From contig BMUX01000001.1 of NCBI GenBank assembly GCA_014650415.1, forward strand, positions 434,001 to 498,000: a stretch of DNA of 64,000 nucleotides. Reading direction: 5' to 3'. The stretch is from Streptomyces spiroverticillatus. Its GTDB lineage: Bacteria; Actinomycetota; Actinomycetes; Streptomycetales; Streptomycetaceae. Below the pieces are notes generated by a model. That model ran no database searches. It was given only the letters and a program-made list of their open reading frames with translations, and was not told where the DNA came from. Below are positions 1 to 9,354 of the stretch, one piece after another. Within the stretch, counting starts at the first letter, position 1. Every line of letters starts with the position of its first letter. The position numbers and the translations under genes are program-made.

Positions 1-17
1 GTGCGATGAGGTAACCC

Positions 18-35
18 GTCGTACCGTGGTACGAC
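18..35. repeat. short inverted repeat upstream of accA2
   Basis: Two 8-bp arms (GTCGTACC and GGTACGAC) are separated by 2 bases. The repeat lies about 130 bp upstream of the carboxylase gene. It could be an operator or the end of an upstream transcription unit; nothing else in bases 1-162 is identifiable. Confidence 0.4.
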
Positions 36-162
36 AAGGGATTTCGCGACTCCAGCGCGCCTCGAATCACACTCCGTGTGGGCAAGCTCACCATTGAGGA
101 CGGGTCGTAGGGCCGTGTGGGCAGTCCCTAAACTCAGCTTGTTTCACAAGGAGGGAGCCATC

Positions 163-1917
163 GTGCGCAAGGTGCTCATCGCCAACCGAGGCGAAATCGC
201 TGTCCGCGTTGCCCGAGCCTGTCGGGACGCCGGAATCGGGAGCGTGGCCGTCTACGCAGACCCGGACCGGGACGCCCTGCACGTCCGCGCGGCCGACGAG
301 GCGTTCGCCCTGGGCGGTGACACCCCGGCCGCGTCCTACCTGGACATGGCCAAGGTGCTCCAGGCCGCGAAGGACTCGGGTGCCGACGCCATCCACCCGG
401 GCTACGGATTCCTGTCGGAGAACGCCGAGTTCGCGCAGGCGGTCCTCGACGCGGGCCTGACCTGGATCGGCCCGCCGCCGCAGGCCATCCGCGACCTCGG
501 CGACAAGGTCGCCGCCCGGCACATCGCGCAGCGCGCGGGCGCCCCGCTGGTCGCGGGCACCCCGGACCCGGTCTCCGGCTCCGACGAGGTCGTCGCGTTC
601 GCCGAGGAGCACGGCCTCCCCATCGCGATCAAGGCCGCCTTCGGCGGCGGCGGCCGCGGCCTGAAGGTCGCCCGCACCCTCGAAGAGGTCCCGGAGCTGT
701 ACGACTCGGCCGTGCGCGAGGCCGTCGCCGCCTTCGGCCGCGGCGAGTGCTTCGTCGAGCGCTACCTCGACAAGCCCCGCCACGTCGAGACCCAGTGCCT
801 CGCCGACACCCACGGCAACGTGGTCGTCGTCTCCACCCGCGACTGCTCCCTCCAGCGCCGCCACCAGAAGCTGGTGGAGGAGGCCCCGGCCCCCTTCCTG
901 ACGGACGAGCAGAACGCGGAGCTGTACGCCTCCTCGAAGGCGATCCTGCGCGAGGCCGGCTACGTCGGTGCGGGCACGGTCGAGTTCCTGGTCGGCGCCG
1001 ACGGCACGATCTCCTTCCTCGAGGTCAACACCCGTCTCCAGGTGGAGCACCCGGTCACCGAAGAGGTCTCCGGCATCGACCTGGTCCGCGAGATGTTCCG
1101 CATCGCCGACGGCGAGGAACTGGGTTACGACGACCCGCCGGTGCGCGGCCACTCCTTCGAGTTCCGCATCAACGGCGAGGACCCGGGCCGCAACTTCCTC
1201 CCGGCTCCGGGTACGGTCACCGCCTTCGCCCCGCCGACCGGCCCCGGCGTCCGCCTGGACGCGGGCGTGGAATCCGGCTCGGTCATCGGCCCGGCCTGGG
1301 ACTCCCTCCTCGCCAAGCTGATCGTGACGGGCGCGACCCGCGAGCAGGCCCTCCAGCGGGCCACCCGTGCGCTGGCGGAGTTCAACGTCGAGGGCATGGC
1401 CACGGCCATCCCCTTCCACCGCGCGGTCGTCGTCGACCCCGCCTTCACCGCCTCGCCCTTCCGGGTCCACACCCGCTGGATCGAGACCGAATTCGTCAAC
1501 GAGATCCCCCCGTTCACCGTCCCCGGCGCCGAGGGCGACGAGGACGAGGCGGGCCGCGAGACGATCGTCGTCGAGGTCGGCGGCAAGCGCCTGGAGGTCT
1601 CCCTCCCGTCCTCGCTCGGCATGACCCTGGCCCGCACGGGCCTCGCCGCGGGCGCCAAGCCCAAGCGCCGCGCCGCCAAGAAGGCCGGCTCCGCCGCCTC
1701 CGGCGACACCCTGGCCTCCCCCATGCAGGGAACCATCGTGAAGGTGGCCGTCGAGGAGGGCCAGCAGGTCAACGAGGGCGACCTGATCGTCGTCCTGGAA
1801 GCCATGAAGATGGAACAGCCCCTGAACGCGCACCGCTCGGGCACGGTCAAGGGCCTCTCCGCGGAGGTCGGCGCGTCGGTCACCTCCGGCGCCCAGATCT
1901 GCGAAATCAAGGACTGA
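163..1917 (+). CDS. accA2: acetyl/propionyl-CoA carboxylase alpha subunit (biotin carboxylase fused to biotin carrier)
   Basis: This 584-residue protein carries the biotin carboxylase and biotin carboxyl carrier functions of an actinobacterial acyl-CoA carboxylase. It carboxylates biotin with bicarbonate and ATP and passes the carboxyl group to a beta subunit encoded elsewhere, giving malonyl- or methylmalonyl-CoA. The N terminus ([14 protein letters not shown]) is the family signature, a glycine-rich ATP-grasp loop (FGGGGRGLK) lies near residue 160, and the carrier domain ends with EAMKMEQP, whose Lys549 is the biotinylation site. The GTG start at 163 is preceded by AAGGAGGGA at 148-156; an upstream in-frame extension to position 76 lacks support. 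A strong hairpin follows the stop. Streptomyces carries near-identical paralogues (accA1/accA2), so the symbol rests mainly on the neighbourhood. Confidence 0.93.
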   Translation: MRKVLIANRGEIAVRVARACRDAGIGSVAVYADPDRDALHVRAADEAFALGGDTPAASYLDMAKVLQAAKDSGADAIHPGYGFLSENAEFAQAVLDAGLTWIGPPPQAIRDLGDKVAARHIAQRAGAPLVAGTPDPVSGSDEVVAFAEEHGLPIAIKAAFGGGGRGLKVARTLEEVPELYDSAVREAVAAFGRGECFVERYLDKPRHVETQCLADTHGNVVVVSTRDCSLQRRHQKLVEEAPAPFLTDEQNAELYASSKAILREAGYVGAGTVEFLVGADGTISFLEVNTRLQVEHPVTEEVSGIDLVREMFRIADGEELGYDDPPVRGHSFEFRINGEDPGRNFLPAPGTVTAFAPPTGPGVRLDAGVESGSVIGPAWDSLLAKLIVTGATREQALQRATRALAEFNVEGMATAIPFHRAVVVDPAFTASPFRVHTRWIETEFVNEIPPFTVPGAEGDEDEAGRETIVVEVGGKRLEVSLPSSLGMTLARTGLAAGAKPKRRAAKKAGSAASGDTLASPMQGTIVKVAVEEGQQVNEGDLIVVLEAMKMEQPLNAHRSGTVKGLSAEVGASVTSGAQICEIKD

Positions 1918-1937
1918 CCCGCCCCCCGCTCCACCGA

Positions 1938-1976
1938 ACGGCCCGCCTGCCCCCTCCCCGGGGGCGGGCGGGCCGT
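1938..1976 (+). terminator. hairpin terminator after accA2
   Basis: A 17-bp stem (ACGGCCCGCCTGCCCCC paired with 1960-1976, one G-T wobble) with a 5-base loop starts 20 bp after the accA2 stop codon. Confidence 0.75.
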
Positions 1977-2015
1977 CGGCCGTCGGCCGGGGATGGTGCC
2001 CGAAGGGCATCCATC

Positions 2016-2142
2016 CAGGGGCGCGGGGAACTGCGCGCCCAGCCACGACGCACCCGCACGGAACCCCACAATTGCCCCGCGGGTTTAGGTGAAGGGGCGG
2101 GGCTGGGGCGAAACCCGGGGGTCCGGGGGCAGCGCCCCCGAG
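2016..2142. repeat. dispersed intergenic repeat, copy 1 (box A plus box B)
   Basis: Box A (CAGGGGCGCGGGGAACTGCG, from 2016, continuing through an AGCCACGACGCACCCGCA tail to about 2060) is followed by box B (TTTAGGTGAAGGGGCGGGG from 2083), which leads into a GGGGGC/GCCCCC hairpin near 2120-2140. The same two boxes recur at five other places in the window. Confidence 0.8.
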
Positions 2143-2227
2143 CTTGGACCGCGACCGACAACGCACCCGCACCGCGCAGCGAGACCGCAACCCCCCACCG
2201 ACCCGCGCCCCCCAACCCCCCAATGGC

Positions 2228-2845
2228 ATGCTGGACCGCATGCCGCCCCACCCCACCCCACCCAGACCCATGCGCGCCGACGCCCGCCGCAACTACGAGA
2301 AGCTCCTCACCGAAGCCCGCGCCGCCTTCGCCGAGCACGGCACCGACGCGTCCCTGGAGGAAGTCGCCCGCCGCGCAGGCGTGGGCATCGGCACCCTGTA
2401 CCGCCACTTCCCGACCCGGCACGCCCTGCTGAGCGCGGTCTTCCAGGGCGCGGTGGACGAACTCCTCACCCGAGCCCACGAGTTGACCAGGGCAACCGAC
2501 CCCTGCGGGGCGCTCGTCACCTGGCTGCGCGCCATCATCACTCATGCGAGTGAGTACCGGGGCCTGGCCCGCGCCCTGATGTCGGCATCCGGCACGACCG
2601 AAGCCGACCCGAACTCCCCGCTGACATCCTGCTCGACCCCGATGCGGGAGGCAGGCACGACGCTCCTCGCCCGCGCCCAGCAGTCGGGCACCGTCCGCCC
2701 GGACGTCCCCATCCGGGACCTCATGCAGCTGACGAACGCGATCGCGCTCGCCGCCGAACAGTCGCCGGACGACCCTCAGTTGGCCGACCGACTCCTGTCC
2801 CTGGCGGTACGAGGCCTCCAGCCCCGCACCGAATCACACACGTAG
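2228..2845 (+). CDS. TetR-family transcriptional regulator
   Basis: About 205 residues with an N-terminal TetR helix-turn-helix: a first helix like NYEKLLTEARAAF, then SLEEVARRAGVGIGTLYRHF, the diagnostic recognition helix. The C-terminal half is the usual ligand-binding and dimerisation region and does not identify an effector. The start is uncertain: in-frame ATGs at 2228, 2240 and 2270 all lack a clear ribosome binding site, and the proline-rich leader before MRADARRNYEK may be untranslated. It runs tail-to-tail with the DeoR-family gene, leaving only 6 bp between stops. Its targets cannot be read from the sequence; no divergent partner gene is present. Confidence 0.85.
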   Translation: MLDRMPPHPTPPRPMRADARRNYEKLLTEARAAFAEHGTDASLEEVARRAGVGIGTLYRHFPTRHALLSAVFQGAVDELLTRAHELTRATDPCGALVTWLRAIITHASEYRGLARALMSASGTTEADPNSPLTSCSTPMREAGTTLLARAQQSGTVRPDVPIRDLMQLTNAIALAAEQSPDDPQLADRLLSLAVRGLQPRTESHT

Positions 2846-2851
2846 CGCTGC

Positions 2852-3835
2852 TCAGCGCCGACGCATATCAGCCACCCGCGCCCGCTCCCCCGCCCCCTGC
2901 GCCTGCTGCTCCGCGAGCGCTCCCGCACTGCGCAACTGCGAACCGGGCGCACCCGGGTGCGACCTGCGCTGGCCGGGCAACGGCATGTCCCGACGGGGCT
3001 GCTGACGCCCCGTCGGGACGCCTTCACCCCCCGGCCCGGACGCTCCCGCACCACCCGTTCCGGCGACGGCGATCTGCACACCCTGGTCGGCGAGCGCCTG
3101 CAACTCCGTACCCGCGCGCTCGTCGTGAGCCGGCGGCTCATCGGTCACCAGCCGCGTGATGACATCCGTCGGCACCGTCTGGAACATGGTGTCGGTCCCC
3201 AGCTTGGTGTGGTCCGCAAGGACCACCACTTCCGCCGCGGCCTGCACCAGCGCCCGGTCGACGCTCGCCGAGAGCATGTTGGACGTGGACAGCCCGCGTT
3301 CGGCGGTCAGCCCACTGCCGGACAGGAAGGCACGGGACACCCGCAGCCCCTGGAGGGACTGCTCGGCACCGCTCCCGACCAGCGCGTAGTTGGAACCCCG
3401 CAGGGTCCCACCGGTCATGACGACTTCGACCCGGTTGGCGTGCGCCAACGCCTGGGCGACGAGCAGGGAGTTGGTGACGACGGTCAGCCCGGGAACCCGG
3501 GCCAGGCGTCTGGCCAGCTCCTGCGTGGTCGTACCGGCGCCGACGACGATGGCCTCCCCCTCCTCCACGAGCCCTGCGGCGAGGTCGGCGATGGCCGTCT
3601 TCTCCGCGGTCGCGAGGTGGGATTTCTGCGGAAAGCCGGATTCGCGGGTGAACCCGCCCGGCAGTACCGCACCGCCGTGCCGGCGGTCGAGGAGTCCTTC
3701 TGCCTCCAGCGCCCGCACGTCCCGCCGTACGGTCACTTCGGAGGTCTGGACGACGCGGGCGAGCTCACGGAGCGAAACCGCCCCGTTGGCCCGCACCATT
3801 TCGAGGATCAATTGACGACGTTCTGCAGCGAACAC
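2852..3835 (-). CDS. DeoR/GlpR-family transcriptional regulator
   Basis: A 327-residue protein with the DeoR N-terminal winged helix (RQLILEMVRANGAVSLREL, then SEVTVRRDVRALEAEGLL, residues about 7-50) and a DeoRC sugar-phosphate sensor domain to about residue 235, with typical segments such as AIVVGAGTTTQELA and DHTKLG. The last 80 or so residues are Gly/Pro/Arg-rich and look disordered; most family members end near residue 255. The start is a GTG at 3835 with no strong ribosome binding site. Family members respond to phosphorylated sugars; E. coli DeoR senses deoxyribose-5-phosphate. With pnp, deoC and deoA nearby, it is a candidate regulator of the CTACGCGCGTAG sites, but no such site lies in its own promoter region. 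Confidence 0.85.
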   Translation of the reverse strand: MFAAERRQLILEMVRANGAVSLRELARVVQTSEVTVRRDVRALEAEGLLDRRHGGAVLPGGFTRESGFPQKSHLATAEKTAIADLAAGLVEEGEAIVVGAGTTTQELARRLARVPGLTVVTNSLLVAQALAHANRVEVVMTGGTLRGSNYALVGSGAEQSLQGLRVSRAFLSGSGLTAERGLSTSNMLSASVDRALVQAAAEVVVLADHTKLGTDTMFQTVPTDVITRLVTDEPPAHDERAGTELQALADQGVQIAVAGTGGAGASGPGGEGVPTGRQQPRRDMPLPGQRRSHPGAPGSQLRSAGALAEQQAQGAGERARVADMRRR

Positions 3836-3938
3836 GAAACTGACAGTAACCTGACCGGCCGATAGTTTTCAGCAGTTTGCGCCGAATAACAGAAGTTGGT
3901 CGCAAACAGTGACCGAAGGTGGTATAGGCGTTTCGCTA

Positions 3939-3985
3939 CGGGTGCGGGGTGCGGCCGGAACCCGTCCGGCCGCACCCCGCACCCG
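3939..3985 (-). terminator. perfect 20-bp hairpin after the LpdA-type gene
   Basis: The arms at 3939-3958 and 3966-3985 are exact reverse complements with a 7-base loop. The hairpin sits 34 bp beyond the stop of the flavoprotein gene on the minus strand. Confidence 0.85.
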
Positions 3986-4018
3986 TAAGGGCCGTGTCCA
4001 ACTACCCCTACGAAACGA

Positions 4019-5455
4019 TCAGTTGTCGCCCGTCTTGCGCGTGTGCAGCTGACGCGCAACCTCGGCCAGGGACCCCGACAGCGACGGGTAAACCGTGAAC
4101 GCCTTGGCGATCTGCTCCACCGTCAGGCTGTTGTCGACGGCGATCGAGATCGGGTGGATCAGTTCGCTCGCGCGCGGGGCGACGACCACGCCGCCCACGA
4201 CGATCCCCGTACCCGGACGGCAGAACAGCTTCACGAAGCCGTCCCGGATGCCCTGCATCTTCGCGCGGGGGTTGCGCAGCAGCGGCAGCTTGACGCCGCG
4301 GGCGTCGATGCGGCCCGCGTCGACGTCGGCCTGGGTGTAGCCGACGGTGGCGATCTCGGGGTCGGTGAAGACGTTCGAGGAGACCGTCTTGAGGTCCAGC
4401 GGGGCCACCGCGTCACCGAGGAAGTGGTACATGGCGATACGTCCCTGCATCGCCGCGACCGATGCGAGTGCGAAGACGCCGGTGACGTCTCCGGCCGCGT
4501 ACACGCCCGGCGCGGACGTCCGCGAGACCCGGTCGGTCCAGATGTGGCCGCTGTCCTTGACCTTGACCCCGGCCTCCTCCAGGCCCATGCCCGCGGAGTT
4601 GGGGATGGCGCCGACGGCCATCAGGCAGTGCGAGCCGGTGATGACCCGGCCGTCGGCCAGGGTCACTTCCACCCGGTCGCCGACGCGCTTGGCGGAGGCG
4701 GCACGCGAGCGCGCCATGACGTTCATGCCGCGACGCCGGAAGACGTCCTCCAGGACGGCGGCGGCGTCCGGGTCCTCGCCCGGCAGCACGCGGTCACGGG
4801 ACGACACGAGCGTCACCCGCGAGCCGAGCGCCTGGTAGGCACCCGCGAACTCGGCACCCGTCACACCGGAACCGACCACGATCAGCTCCTCCGGGAGCTC
4901 TTCGAGGTCGTACACCTGCGTCCAGTTGAGGATGCGCTCGCCGTCCGGCTGCGCGTCCGGGATCTCGCGGGGGTGGCCGCCGGTCGCGATCAGCACGGCA
5001 TCGGCCGTCAGCCGCTCCTCCGTGCCGTCCGCCGCGGTGACGACGACGGTCCGCGAACCGTCCATGGCCTGCTGGCCCTCCAGCCGGCCGCGCCCCCGCA
5101 CGACGCGCGCGCCCGCACGCGTCACGGAGGCGGCGATGTCGTGCGACTGCGCGAGCGCGAGCCGCTTCACACGACGGTTGACCTTGCCGAGGTCCACTCC
5201 GACCACCCGCGCGGCCTGTTCCTCCGGCGGGGTGTCGTCGGCCACGAGGATGCCCAGCTCCTCGTACGAGGAGTCGAAGGTCGTCATCACCTCGGCCGTG
5301 GCGATCAGGGTCTTGGACGGTACGCAGTCGGTCAGTACCGACGCACCGCCGAGTCCGTCGCAGTCGACGACGGTCACCTCGGCGCCGAGCTGGGTGCCCA
5401 CCAGGGCCGCCTCGTACCCGCCGGGTCCGCCGCCGATGATCACGATCCGGGTCAC
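4019..5455 (-). CDS. NAD(P)H-quinone dehydrogenase, LpdA type
   Basis: A 478-residue flavoprotein of the pyridine-nucleotide disulfide reductase family. It has the FAD-binding GGGPGG at residues 8-13, a second nucleotide-binding motif (VVGSGVTGAEFA), and the C-terminal dimerisation domain. The usual redox pair (GGTC....GC) is altered to GGASVLTDCVPSK: the first cysteine is Ser39 and only Cys44 remains. The same loss is known in the M. tuberculosis LpdA (Rv3303c) group, which reduces quinones and lacks lipoamide dehydrogenase activity, so I assign that role by family. The GTG start at 5455 begins the Rossmann fold directly; the open frame extends a further 117 codons upstream through non-conserved, low-complexity sequence. 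Confidence 0.85.
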   Translation of the reverse strand: MTRIVIIGGGPGGYEAALVGTQLGAEVTVVDCDGLGGASVLTDCVPSKTLIATAEVMTTFDSSYEELGILVADDTPPEEQAARVVGVDLGKVNRRVKRLALAQSHDIAASVTRAGARVVRGRGRLEGQQAMDGSRTVVVTAADGTEERLTADAVLIATGGHPREIPDAQPDGERILNWTQVYDLEELPEELIVVGSGVTGAEFAGAYQALGSRVTLVSSRDRVLPGEDPDAAAVLEDVFRRRGMNVMARSRAASAKRVGDRVEVTLADGRVITGSHCLMAVGAIPNSAGMGLEEAGVKVKDSGHIWTDRVSRTSAPGVYAAGDVTGVFALASVAAMQGRIAMYHFLGDAVAPLDLKTVSSNVFTDPEIATVGYTQADVDAGRIDARGVKLPLLRNPRAKMQGIRDGFVKLFCRPGTGIVVGGVVVAPRASELIHPISIAVDNSLTVEQIAKAFTVYPSLSGSLAEVARQLHTRKTGDN

Positions 5456-5804
5456 GAAAAGTCCGCCTCGCGTTCGCTTGAGCCCGGGCCTGCCGCCTGA
5501 GCCGAGTCTGGTCGCCGCATGCATGCGCATACGGTCCGCTTGGGTGCGCCGCGACTCCGCCCGGCCCGTCCTGCCTGCCCCGGCCGGGGTCCCGGGGGAT
5601 CGGCCCCGGAGGAGTGCAGTACGTACTTCATTGTCCCGCACCCGGGCGCGGGCTTCGCCCCGGGGCCCCGGATACGGGAACTCAGCGCCGTCGGCAGTCG
5701 TTCGTACTGCCCCTTCGCGCACATCGCCGGGTGCCCTCACCTGTTCCGGTACGAGATCGCTTGTGCCCGTACGCGATCGTCGGGCCTCCCGTACCCTCGG
5801 AGCC

Positions 5805-6242
5805 ATGTCGCTCTACGCCGCGTACGCCGGCAACCTCGACGCGCGGCTGATGTCCCGCCGCGCCCCGCACTCGCCGCTGCGCGGCACGGGCTGGCTCAAC
5901 GGCTGGCGGCTGACCTTCGGCGGCGAGCAGATGGGCTGGGAGGGCTCGCTCGCCACGGTGGTCGAGGCCCCGCGCTCCCAGGTCTTCGTCGCGCTGTACG
6001 ACATCGCGCCGATGGACGAGGACTCCATGGACCGGTGGGAGGGCGTCGGCCTGGACATCTACCGCCGGATGAGAGTCCGCGTGCACACCCTGGACGGCGA
6101 GGAAGCCACCTGGATGTACGTCCTGAACGGGTACGAGGGCGGCCTGCCGTCCGCCCGCTACCTGGGCGAGATCGCGGACGCGGCGGAGTCGGCGGGGGCG
6201 CCGCACGACTATGTGATGGAGCTGCGGAAGCGGCCCTGCTGA
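5805..6242 (+). CDS. gamma-glutamylcyclotransferase-like protein
   Basis: A 145-residue protein of the gamma-glutamylcyclotransferase (BtrG/GGCT) fold. The N-terminal YAAYAGNLD corresponds to the family's YGxN-type loop, and the glutamate of [11 protein letters not shown] is in the position of the catalytic acid. Members release 5-oxoproline from gamma-glutamyl amines or act in amide metabolism; the substrate here is unknown. ATG 5805 starts the conserved domain. It lies head-to-head with the LpdA-type gene and 112 bp upstream of pnp, which has its own operator-like site. Confidence 0.75.
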   Translation: MSLYAAYAGNLDARLMSRRAPHSPLRGTGWLNGWRLTFGGEQMGWEGSLATVVEAPRSQVFVALYDIAPMDEDSMDRWEGVGLDIYRRMRVRVHTLDGEEATWMYVLNGYEGGLPSARYLGEIADAAESAGAPHDYVMELRKRPC

Positions 6243-6317
6243 GCCCCCTCGCGGGTCCGGACGGGGCATTCGTCGGAAAGTCCAACGCAACAATCGGGTT
6301 GCCGTCCGCCGTGACAT

Positions 6318-6329
6318 CTACGCGCGTAG
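6318..6329. promoter_or_regulatory. nucleoside-regulon palindrome CTACGCGCGTAG, pnp site
   Basis: An exact 12-bp palindrome lies 25 nt before the pnp start, in context ATCTACGCGCGTAGGG. The same palindrome precedes five other nucleoside-metabolism units in the window. Confidence 0.75.
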
Positions 6330-6354
6330 GGCTGGAGCGGCTACCCTCTTCCGC

Positions 6355-7164
6355 GTGAACGCATCTGTTATTTCGGACCCCCACGCCGCCGCCGACGCCG
6401 CGGCCACGCGCCTGCGCGAGCTCACCGGCGCCGACACCCATGACGTCGCCCTCGTGATGGGCTCCGGCTGGGCCCCGGCCGTCGACGCCCTCGGTGAGCC
6501 CGAGAGCGAGTTCCTCGTCACCGAGCTGCCCGGCTTCCCGCCGGCGGCCGTCGTGGGACACGGCGGCAAGATCCGCTCGTACAAGATCGGCGACAAGCGT
6601 GCGCTGGTCTTCCTCGGCCGTACCCACTTCTACGAGGGCCGGGGCGTCGCCGCGGTCGCGCACGGCGTCCGCACGGCCGTCGCCGCGGGCTGCAAGACGA
6701 TCATCCTGACCAACGGCTGCGGCGGTCTGCGCGAGGGCATGCGCCCCGGCCAGCCGGTCCTGATCAGCGACCACCTGAACCTGACGGCCACCTCGCCGAT
6801 CATCGGCGCGAACTTCGTCGACCTGACCGACCTGTACTCGCCGCGTCTGCGGGCCCTCTGCAAGGAGGTGGACGAGACGCTGGAGGAGGGTGTCTACGTC
6901 CAGTTCCCCGGCCCGCACTACGAGACTCCGGCCGAGATCAACATGGTCCGTGTGATGGGCGGCGACCTCGTCGGCATGTCCACGGTCCTGGAGGCCATCG
7001 CGGCGCGCGAGGCGGGGGCCGAGGTGCTCGGCATCTCCCTGGTCACCAACCTCGCCGCCGGTCTCTCGGGCGAGCCCCTCAACCACGAGGAGGTCCTCCA
7101 GGCCGGCCGCGACTCGGCGGCCCGGATGGGCAGCCTGCTGGCCAGGGTCCTGGAGCGGATCTAA
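6355..7164 (+). CDS. purine nucleoside phosphorylase
   Basis: A 269-residue trimeric-type (low molecular mass) purine nucleoside phosphorylase, which converts inosine, guanosine and their deoxy forms to base plus (deoxy)ribose-1-phosphate. Visible signatures are the phosphate loop [18 protein letters not shown], the base-site segment [12 protein letters not shown], and [17 protein letters not shown] near the C terminus. It starts with GTG at 6355, 25 nt after a perfect CTACGCGCGTAG palindrome that probably overlaps its promoter. Downstream, beyond a repeat-filled gap, lies a sugar-phosphate mutase that could take its pentose-1-phosphate product. Confidence 0.93.
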   Translation: MNASVISDPHAAADAAATRLRELTGADTHDVALVMGSGWAPAVDALGEPESEFLVTELPGFPPAAVVGHGGKIRSYKIGDKRALVFLGRTHFYEGRGVAAVAHGVRTAVAAGCKTIILTNGCGGLREGMRPGQPVLISDHLNLTATSPIIGANFVDLTDLYSPRLRALCKEVDETLEEGVYVQFPGPHYETPAEINMVRVMGGDLVGMSTVLEAIAAREAGAEVLGISLVTNLAAGLSGEPLNHEEVLQAGRDSAARMGSLLARVLERI

Positions 7165-7201
7165 GGGGTACGGGGTGGGGGTGCGGGGCGTCGCACTCCC
7201 C

Positions 7202-7299
7202 GTCCCGTGCGGGTCGACTCGTGGTTCCGGTCCCGTGCGGGTCGGCTCGTGGTCCCAGTCCCGTGCGGGTCGGCTCGTGGTCCCAGTCCCGTGCGGGTA
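7202..7299. repeat. 28-bp tandem repeat, 3.5 copies
   Basis: Units start at 7202, 7230, 7258 and 7286 and follow GTCCCGTGCGGGTCGGCTCG plus TGGTCCCA, with a few substitutions in the first. The last half unit runs into the box A repeat. A related array of about two copies lies at 25576-25640. Confidence 0.85.
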
Positions 7300-7489
7300 C
7301 GTCGTGGCTGGTCGCGCAGTTCCCCGCGCCCCTGGAGGGGCTGCTCCGCAGCCGCCTCCCCCCCTTCTCCCTCGCCCCCTTGGGCGGCGGGGCCGCCCCC
7401 CGGGGGCGGAACGGGCGGGCAAGGGGGCGGTACGCCCGATCCGGGCCCGCCCCGGCACCGGCCCCCGCCCGCACCCCCGACACCGGTCG
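7286..7489. repeat. about 200-bp intergenic element, first copy (contains box A)
   Basis: This stretch is nearly identical to 25631-25832, differing at a handful of positions. It begins GTCCCGTGCGGGTACGTCGT, includes the reversed box A (7301-7334), then a C-rich run and a GGCGGGGCCGCCCC hairpin. It fills most of the 432-bp gap between pnp and the mutase gene; the remaining bases show no gene. Confidence 0.85.
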
Positions 7490-7596
7490 CGCCAGGCACG
7501 GGCCCGCCCGGATGCCGCCCGGCCGAGCCGGGTACCGGTCACCCACCGGCCGACGCCCACCCCACCCCGTACACACGCACCCCGAAAGGCGACCCA

Positions 7597-9261
7597 GTGC
7601 CCCAGGACACCTCCCAGGACCTCCTCGCCCGCGCCAGCGCCTGGCTCGCCGAGGATCCCGACCCCGAGACCCGCGACGAGCTGGCCAAGCTCATCGAGGC
7701 CCGGGACACCGCCGCGCTGAGCGACCGCTTCTCCGGCACCCTCCAGTTCGGCACCGCCGGCCTCCGCGGTGAGCTGGGCGCAGGCCCGATGCGGATGAAC
7801 CGTGCCGTCGTGATCCGTGCCGCCGCAGGTCTCGCCTCGTACCTGGTGAAGCAGCCCGCGCACCCCCGCTCGACCGACGACCTGGTCGTCATCGGGTACG
7901 ACGCCCGCCACAAGTCCGCGGACTTCGCCCGCGACACGGCCGCCGTCATGACCGGGGCCGGACTGCGCGCCGTACTGCTCCCCCGCCCCCTCCCCACCCC
8001 CGTCCTCGCCTTCGCCATAAGGCACCTGGGCGCGGTCGCGGGCGTCGAGGTGACCGCGAGCCACAACCCGCCGCGCGACAACGGCTACAAGGTGTACCTG
8101 GGCGACGGCTCGCAGATCGTCCCGCCGGCGGACGCCGAGATCGCCGCCGAGATCGACGCCGTCGAGGCGCTCGCCGACGTACCCCGCCCGGACGACGGCT
8201 GGTTCACCCTGGACGAGGAGGTCCTGGAGGCGTACCTGGCGCGTACGGACGCCGTCCTGACCCCGGACAGCCCCCGCACCGCGACGACCGTCTACACGGC
8301 CATGCACGGCGTCGGCAAGGACGTCCTGCTGGCAGCCTTCGCCCGCGCGGGCTTCCCGGCGCCGGTCCTGGTCGCCGAGCAGGCCGAGCCGGACCCGGAC
8401 TTCCCGACCGTCGCCTTCCCCAACCCGGAAGAGCCCGGCGCCATGGACCTCGCCTTCGCGACGGCCCGCCGGACCGACCCGGACCTCGTCATCGCGAACG
8501 ACCCGGACGCCGACCGCTGCGCCGTGGCCGTCCCCGACGGCGGCGACTGGCGGATGCTGCGCGGGGACGAGGTCGGCGCACTGCTCGCCGCCCACATCGT
8601 CCGCAAGGGCACGGCCGGACCGGACGCCGTCTTCGCCGAGTCGATCGTCTCCTCCTCCCTCCTCGGCCGGATCGCCGAGAAGGCGGGCATCGCGTACGAG
8701 GAGACCCTGACCGGCTTCAAGTGGATCGCCCGCGTCGAGAACATCCGGTACGGGTACGAGGAGGCCCTCGGCTACTGCGTCGACCCGGAGGGTGTCCGCG
8801 ACAAGGACGGCATCACCGCCGCCCTCGCCATCACGGAGCTCGCCTCCGAGCTGAAGGAGGAGGGCCGCACCCTCCTCGACCTCCTCGACGAGCTGGCCGT
8901 CACCCACGGCCTGCACGCCACCGACCAGCTCTCGGTCCGCGTCGAGGACTTGAGCATCATCGCCAACGCGATGGCCCGGCTGCGGGAGACCCCGCCGACC
9001 CACCTCGCGGGCCTCCCGGTGACCTCGGCCGAGGACCTGACGAAGGGCACGGAGTCCCTGCCCCCGACGGACGGCCTGCGCTACCACCTCACGGGTGCGC
9101 GCGTGATCGTCCGCCCGTCCGGCACCGAGCCCAAGCTCAAGTGCTACCTGGAGGTCGTGGTCCCGGTCGCCGACGCCTCCGCCCTCCCGGCGGCCCGCGC
9201 GCAGGCGGCGGAGACCCTGGCCGCCATCAAGCGCGACCTGTCGGCGGCCGCGGGCATCTGA
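7597..9261 (+). CDS. phospho-sugar mutase (phosphomannomutase/phosphopentomutase-like)
   Basis: A 554-residue alpha-D-phosphohexomutase family enzyme. It has the phosphoserine loop VEVTASHNPPRDNGYKVY, the metal-binding loop ANDPDADRCAVAV, the sugar-binding GDEVG and the C-terminal phosphate site VRPSGTEPKLK. The GTG at 7597 follows GAAAGGCGA at 7586-7594; longer in-frame starts lie within intergenic repeats. It would be labelled phosphomannomutase by similarity, but this long subfamily includes enzymes acting on pentose phosphates. Its place beside pnp, and the lack of any deoB-like gene here, suggest it may convert (deoxy)ribose-1-phosphate to the 5-phosphate for DeoC. That role is inference. 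Confidence 0.85.
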   Translation: MPQDTSQDLLARASAWLAEDPDPETRDELAKLIEARDTAALSDRFSGTLQFGTAGLRGELGAGPMRMNRAVVIRAAAGLASYLVKQPAHPRSTDDLVVIGYDARHKSADFARDTAAVMTGAGLRAVLLPRPLPTPVLAFAIRHLGAVAGVEVTASHNPPRDNGYKVYLGDGSQIVPPADAEIAAEIDAVEALADVPRPDDGWFTLDEEVLEAYLARTDAVLTPDSPRTATTVYTAMHGVGKDVLLAAFARAGFPAPVLVAEQAEPDPDFPTVAFPNPEEPGAMDLAFATARRTDPDLVIANDPDADRCAVAVPDGGDWRMLRGDEVGALLAAHIVRKGTAGPDAVFAESIVSSSLLGRIAEKAGIAYEETLTGFKWIARVENIRYGYEEALGYCVDPEGVRDKDGITAALAITELASELKEEGRTLLDLLDELAVTHGLHATDQLSVRVEDLSIIANAMARLRETPPTHLAGLPVTSAEDLTKGTESLPPTDGLRYHLTGARVIVRPSGTEPKLKCYLEVVVPVADASALPAARAQAAETLAAIKRDLSAAAGI

Positions 9262-9275
9262 CCGCTGGTGCGTAC

Positions 9276-9303
9276 CGTCACGGCCCGGCCCCGGGCCGTG
9301 ACG
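9276..9303. terminator. hairpin between convergent genes
   Basis: CGTCACGGCCCGG (9276-9288) pairs with 9291-9303. It lies just after the mutase stop and beyond the end of the opposing membrane-protein gene, so it can serve both. Confidence 0.7.
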
Positions 9304-9309
9304 CTACGC

Positions 9310-9354
9310 ACTACAGGAGTACGAATCACAGGATTACGCATCACAGGAGTACGG
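9310..9354. repeat. 15-bp tandem repeat, 3 copies
   Basis: Units at 9310, 9325 and 9340 resemble ATCACAGGAGTACGA. The last overlaps the stop codon of the membrane-protein gene on the minus strand. Confidence 0.75.

Noticed and set aside
88..2292. A 734-codon open frame opposite the carboxylase gene
   Set aside because: The composition is that of reverse-strand GC-rich coding DNA; the plus-strand carboxylase is unmistakable.
7202..7299. Tandem 28-bp repeats as a CRISPR array
   Set aside because: The units are head-to-tail without spacers, and no cas gene is present.
5896..9087. A 1063-codon open frame on the minus strand
   Set aside because: It is antisense to gamma-glutamylcyclotransferase, pnp and the mutase, and has repetitive Gly/Arg/Asp-rich composition without any domain.
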